Assembly (NCBI GenBank): GCA_947034895.1
Contig: OX344764.1
Span: forward strand, 65,453,348 to 65,517,347
Direction: 5' to 3'
DNA from: Rhytidiadelphus loreus
Taxonomy: Eukaryota > Streptophyta > Bryopsida > Hypnales > Hylocomiaceae
Length of the DNA stretch: 64,000 bases
Shown: in pieces, positions 60,001 through 64,000 of the stretch
How the letters are laid out: every line of letters begins with the position of its first letter
How positions within the stretch are numbered: position 1 is the stretch's first letter
The notes under the pieces: generated by a model
Database searches by the model: none
Told to the model about the DNA's origin: nothing
What the model saw: the letters and a program-made list of their open reading frames with translations, nothing else
Program-made: the position numbers and the translations under genes

Positions 60001-61411
60001 TAGTCCTCCTTTGTGTAGGTTGGCTATTACAACTATAGATACCTAAGCATTTAAAATGATTTTTCCTATATTTTTGTACCTTAGTATCAAAAACCTTGGT
60101 AGCATGACACTGAGGAACCTTTGTTCCAAGAGGACTTGCTTCTACATTGCGTAAGAGGAGTTCATTTTGTTTTCACTGAAAAGCAATTGAGGCATTGAAT
60201 TTGAGTGATTCTCAAATTTCATATTCCTATATTGTTGTGCAAGTAAAGCAAACACCAATGGAAATGTTGAGAGAGTTTCTCAATCATTTCCTCTTCAATA
60301 ATGACCTTACCACATAATCTAAGTTGTGATATAATACAATATAGCTCATCATTGAAAGAAAACAAAAACAAAAGAAATGCTTTGTAGAACGTGGTTGTGA
60401 AAACTCACAGTTGGAGGCTGATGTACTTACAATTGGAGGTTGCTCAAGATGCTTGTCAAACGTAACATTTTGAGATAATTGCTCTGCAATCTTTTACAAA
60501 TGCAAAATTTTAGCAAAATTTACCATGGCTAACACTTACCATGATTGTTAGTAGATGAAGATGTCAAAGTCTTCATGATAAAAATAAAAATATAAAAATA
60601 TAAAAATAATTATATATATGAATAAAAATAAAAATAAAAATAATTAAAAATGAGGGATGAAGGAATAGTTTGGGTCATGTTGCTCTGAGGAGTAATTAGA
60701 ATAAAACAATAGTCGAGGATGCTAAAACCTCCTCAAAATAAAATAAAATAAAATAAAAGCGGCAAGGAAGCTACAAGCTCAGGGTCCTCGGTAGGGTCGA
60801 AGAGTAAGCAACTAGGGAGCAACAATCAAAGAGCACGCAGCTAGAGGACGCAATGACTAGAGAAAGGGAGGAAATAGAGAGCTCAAGAGAAAAGAGCAAA
60901 AACAAATCTCCCTAAAAAAAACTAAAACGGAAGTTTTAATCTTAAGAAACTCAAAATCAAAGTACCAATAACCTCTCTCAAAGCAAAAATAAAATAAATG
61001 CAAAGCTCAAGATACAAATGATCAAAGAGTGTGTTGATAACGTGTTGAGAATAGGAAACAAAACAAAACTACAAAGTATTATATAACCAAAATATGCAAG
61101 TAGAAAAGAGTTAATTATTAACCCATTAAGGACCAAGTCGATGACTGCCAATGAATATTTGCTTGAAAATGACAGGTTTTTCATCAACAGTCAAAGTGAC
61201 TACTAATGAAAATGTATCATTTTTGGCCAAAATCATCAACCAGTCATCGACATAGTCCTTCATGGGTTAACCATGGACGCATCAAATATATACAAGGGAG
61301 AAAAATCCTTCTCTCCCATTGGTTCAAGGGATTCTAATATAATCCCTAGGGTCTAGTAGAACTAAAGTAAACTACACTAGAGAGCGTATTAATAGAAGAT
61401 ATTTCTTAACA
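57043..61411 (-). mobile_element. Degenerate Ty1/copia retrotransposon with one visible LTR
   Basis: On the minus strand, in the proper copia order, are the 5' LTR (61411-61043); gag with a zinc-knuckle remnant near 59970 (KRSKEGHLASIC); a protease-like block (about 59855-59667, ALLDSTTTYTI, where the catalytic DSG/DTG reads DST); integrase (59288-58611, with NGLAESFIKRIQLITR); an RT fragment (about 57950-57650); and RNase H (57384-57091, ILYEDNSAYVAQ, KGDQTKHIDPKYF). Many stops and frameshifts are present. The RT fragment runs directly from its early part into the post-catalytic region, so the YVDD-containing core has been deleted. The 3' LTR was not found. Confidence 0.85.
61043..61411 (-). 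repeat. 5' LTR of the copia element
   Basis: Read on the minus strand, the 369-bp LTR starts TGTTAAGAAATATC and ends CTCAACA, with TG...CA ends. It is followed by CGTTATCAACAC, a sequence resembling the initiator-tRNA-type primer site of copia elements. Its outer edge coincides exactly with the point where similarity between the YAE1-type gene and its truncated copy begins. Confidence 0.6.
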
Positions 61412-61623
61412 CTTTACTTTCTACAATTCACGAATCGTGTCATCAGAATTGCTTTCTTCCTCAAATCTTTATGATTGTGCTGAAATTTTTTGTGACCTTG
61501 TTGGATGTCCTGCGTTTCCTTTCAATTTCAAAGAGAAGGATTGTTCCTCCCATCGCCACTTCACTGGAATTCACTTCACAGTTCTTATTCTCCTGTTCCT
61601 GAATCTCGTGCCTTGCTGCAAAC

Positions 61624-62271
61624 ATGCTCGACGACGACGTCTGGGGTTCAGACAGCGAAGGTCCGGGCCGCCCATCATCAACCTCTGAGCTTGACCACGA
61701 ATGGCAAGCTCGACAGAGCCAGTTCCACACTTTGGGTTACCGGGATGGCGTGGAGGCAGGGAAAAATTCCTCCGCACAGGAAGGTTTCAATGCTGGGTAC
61801 GCGGAGGCGACCACTCCAGGCTTCACTTGGGGAGTGGCGCGGGGACTCTGCAGTGCGTTCGCAGCGTTGCCGGCTTCCTTGAGGGAGAATCTCATCGGAG
61901 ACGAGGAAGCTCGAGTGCGCTTGGACGGCCTGGCTTCCTCGATTCACACCTTCTCGTCTACTGATGCTCAGCGTTCGTTCTATCGCGACCTCAACAGGGA
62001 TGGAGGTTCGCGTGCAGATGAGGGTGGGACTCGTGGAATAGCGGGAGCTTCCACTGGAGATGAATTAGGGTTTGTTGGGCTAGCGGAAGCTGCCAGTAGA
62101 GATGAATTAGGGTTTGTTGGGATTAATCGGTTACCGGAGTCTCATGGTGTCGGCGTGTGGGAAAGTGAGAATTCTTCTTCGCGTGCTTCATCAGGAGCGA
62201 GTGAACTGGAGGAATTGGAGAAGAATGTGCGAAAAGAGTTTGAGAGGGCTTCAATCACAGTTTCCTTGTAG
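61624..62271 (+). CDS. YAE1: YAE1-domain protein (Yae1/Lto1 family)
   Basis: A single exon encodes 215 residues. After an acidic start (MLDDDVWGSDSEG), residues about 36-72 carry the Yae1 signature of spaced glycines: LGYRDGVEAGKNSSAQEGFN, then AGYAEATTPGFTWGVARG. The C-terminal half is acidic, serine-rich and low-complexity, with an imperfect internal repeat (GDELGFVGLAEA and RDELGFVGINR). In yeast and animals Yae1 works with Lto1 as an adaptor bringing the Fe-S protein Rli1/ABCE1 to the cytosolic Fe-S targeting complex, so a role in ribosome recycling is inferred. Exons are GC-rich compared with flanks. The first ATG follows a leader shared with the truncated copy at 53.5 kb. A copia LTR lies 212 bp upstream, which probably shortens the promoter. 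Confidence 0.85.
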   Translation: MLDDDVWGSDSEGPGRPSSTSELDHEWQARQSQFHTLGYRDGVEAGKNSSAQEGFNAGYAEATTPGFTWGVARGLCSAFAALPASLRENLIGDEEARVRLDGLASSIHTFSSTDAQRSFYRDLNRDGGSRADEGGTRGIAGASTGDELGFVGLAEAASRDELGFVGINRLPESHGVGVWESENSSSRASSGASELEELEKNVRKEFERASITVSL

Positions 62272-63087
62272 GGGGCATACTAGTAGGAACTTAGCAGGGA
62301 TTGGTATCTTTTGGTGGAGAGTTCATCAAAATATTGCATACTATCTGTGGAAGTAGTTTATGCTTTTGAAAGTTGTAAGGTAGGACGAACTATTTCCAAG
62401 TGAATTTCACTTGCAGCCATGACTTTGTGAAAATGAGGCGGCCCCTATCATGCACAACTATGTTTTTGCTTGTCTGCTCATTTCACACGTTTATTTTTTT
62501 GATAGAGTTGACTAGAGAAATATAAGATATTCTTCAATCGCAATTTATTGGGGGAATTGAAGAATTTCTCCAATCGCAATTTATTTTTAATGATGTTTGA
62601 TGCAGAAGGATAATTAGCTCCCAAGGAAACAATAGCTATGATTTAGGAAATAAGACCCTGACTTGGGAATCACAACTTCGACAGAATCAGGCTTCAGAAT
62701 CTACAAGGATGCTGGTAATAGGATTTATAAATTACATGGACGTAACTTCAGATGCCTACTGAAGGTTTCCAGGACAGCACCGTAACGCAATGGTATCATC
62801 GTGAAGAAAATAGGGAGCTGAATCCCCATGTCCTACATGGCATATTGTTCGAGTAAAATGAGTAAAATGATACTTGCTAGTTGCTACATATGCTAAATGT
62901 ATTCTGAACTGCCGCTACTGCAAAGAAAATGATTCAAAGAAAATGTATGCAGCTTACAAATAAGGTCCTACTAAAGTCCAATGTCCTACTAAAGTACATC
63001 CGCACTAAATACATACACAACATAAAAGAAACTCAAAACCGATCCCTCACATGGACCCCTGGAGAAGAATTCTACAATGACTGGATC
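62272..63087. other. Convergent spacer
   Basis: This spacer between two convergent genes should contain both 3' UTRs. No coding region was recognised. A tandem phrase around 62530-62585 (CTTCAATCGCAATTTATT and CTCCAATCGCAATTTATT) is the only visible repeat. Confidence 0.4.
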
Positions 63088-64000
63088 TTAACCCCGCAGC
63101 CATTTACGTCTGGATTTTTTCTTGTGTTCGTCAACGGCCTGAACAGACAATTAGAGAAGCTCAACAAATCTGTGAACAGAATGAAAATTCAAAGGGTTGC
63201 ACATATACTGTAGCATAGGAGGAAGATCTAAAGACGAACGCCATGAAAAGTCAACCTAACAGCATTAAAAAAGCTCATGCACTTGGGTAAAAGGTCGTAG
63301 CTCTAGCAAACTTACTGCCTTCAAGAATGCGCGGAAAGTCAGCACAGCTAAGTCACGAGTCCTGCATTTTACCACAATAGAATATTCGTTTAGAAAATTC
63401 CAACCTGTACAGCGCATCATTACTACCACGTACATTGCATTAATCATTGCTCAATTGTTTCGCCTCAAGCCCTCAACAGGTCCTTTGTACAATTGTGTCT
63501 GCTGTCTTCTAAACACTTCATTGCACTCACTCAGTACATTTCAGCACTACATACCACATTCTAATACGGTGAGTTATTGTAGAAGTCGGTGTCAATGCTC
63601 CAGTTTATTCTTGTTTGGATCCTTAAGTCAAAAATTCATAATTCCATCTGTCGACACAAGCATGGCATAAACGTCGAAGCAAATGATTAGTAGAACTAAC
63701 CGAGGATCCCGCAGCTCAAGATCAATCTCCTTTTTGTCGTGGCAAGTAATTGTACACTGCGGATACTCTCCTACTGGTACTTTGATCTGGAGTTTCCGAA
63801 GGTCCCCAGAACATTTATTGCCGTGAAAATATGATTGCATAATTTCGAAACAAGTGCATCAATTTGTGAATAAGTATGCATCCAATTACAATAATGAACA
63901 GATTAGAGAGGGGACATGGAACGTACAGAGACTGCGGATGAGTATTTCTCATTGAGAAGCTGCTTTCGACCATTACTGCGTCGCAATTCAAATGTAGAGC
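63088..64000 (-). CDS. C-terminal part of an unrecognised spliced gene (runs off the window)
   Basis: Four minus-strand coding segments join in phase: 64000-63927 (cut by the window edge), 63786-63701, 63361-63316 and 63138-63088, ending in TAA. They give at least 84 C-terminal residues. Visible features are STFELRRSNGRKQLLNEKYS, then IKVPVGEYPQCTITCHDKKE and IDLELRDPR, then TRDLAVLTFRAFLKA, and a basic end (DEHKKKSRRKWLRG). Donors (GTACGT, GTTAGT, GTAAGT) and acceptors are good, and the phases agree, which supports a real gene. I do not recognise the family. The basic tail could be a nuclear-localisation or nucleic-acid-contact region. The 5' part lies beyond 64000. Confidence 0.7.

Noticed and set aside
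1..64000. tRNA, rRNA or other structured RNA genes
   Set aside because: No cloverleaf boxes or rRNA-like sequence were recognised by eye. A tRNAscan and Rfam search would be decisive.

Overview
The window is nuclear DNA of a land plant. The genes have spliced GT-AG introns of about 100-1000 bp, compact exons richer in G+C than the surroundings, and AT-rich spacers full of DNA transposons. It holds an RKP-type E3 ligase and telo-box (AAACCCTAA) motifs, both plant traits. It also holds a piggyBac-type transposase relic, a TTAA-flanked piggyBac-like non-autonomous element and a Plavaka-like transposase relic. That mix is unusual for a flowering plant, so I lean towards a bryophyte or another seed-free plant. 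The species is an inference only.

Left part (1-22.3 kb), mostly genic. A 12-exon E3 ubiquitin ligase gene (RKP/KPC1 type, 930-7835, +) is followed by a spacer with a Tourist-like MITE. Next come a four-exon hypoxanthine/guanine phosphoribosyltransferase gene (10713-12679, -) and, divergent from it, the seven-exon ALG11 mannosyltransferase gene of N-glycan assembly (14080-18177, +). A three-exon gene for a small single-pass membrane coiled-coil protein (20656-22260, -) lies in very AT-rich DNA and is easy to miss.

Middle part (22.3-42.8 kb). A broken piggyBac transposase (23.9-24.4 kb, -) is cut by a CACTATAAG-type transposon end. Then come long AT-rich spacers with a degenerate ~173-bp tandem array, the six-exon U4/U6 splicing factor gene PRPF3 (32482-35544, -), an unidentified decayed ORF set (37.7-39.4 kb, -) and a 968-bp piggyBac-like element with TTAA duplications (40483-41450).

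Right part (42.8-61.4 kb) is a stack of transposons: a Plavaka-like transposase relic with a nested Stowaway-like MITE; a complete-ended 5.5-kb CACTA element with TCA target duplications that splits a 47-bp tandem array; a second CACTA-type element; and a decayed copia retrotransposon whose LTR abuts the promoter of an intact YAE1-domain gene (61624-62271, +). A truncated copy of that gene's leader and first codons sits 7.9 kb upstream, across the insertions. The window ends in the last four exons of an unrecognised gene on the minus strand (63088-64000).

The identified host genes are housekeeping functions (ubiquitination, purine salvage, N-glycosylation, splicing, a probable ribosome/Fe-S maturation factor) with no operon-like relationship. 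All exon borders were set by hand from reading-frame continuity, splice signals and remembered family similarity; no alignment or transcript data were available.
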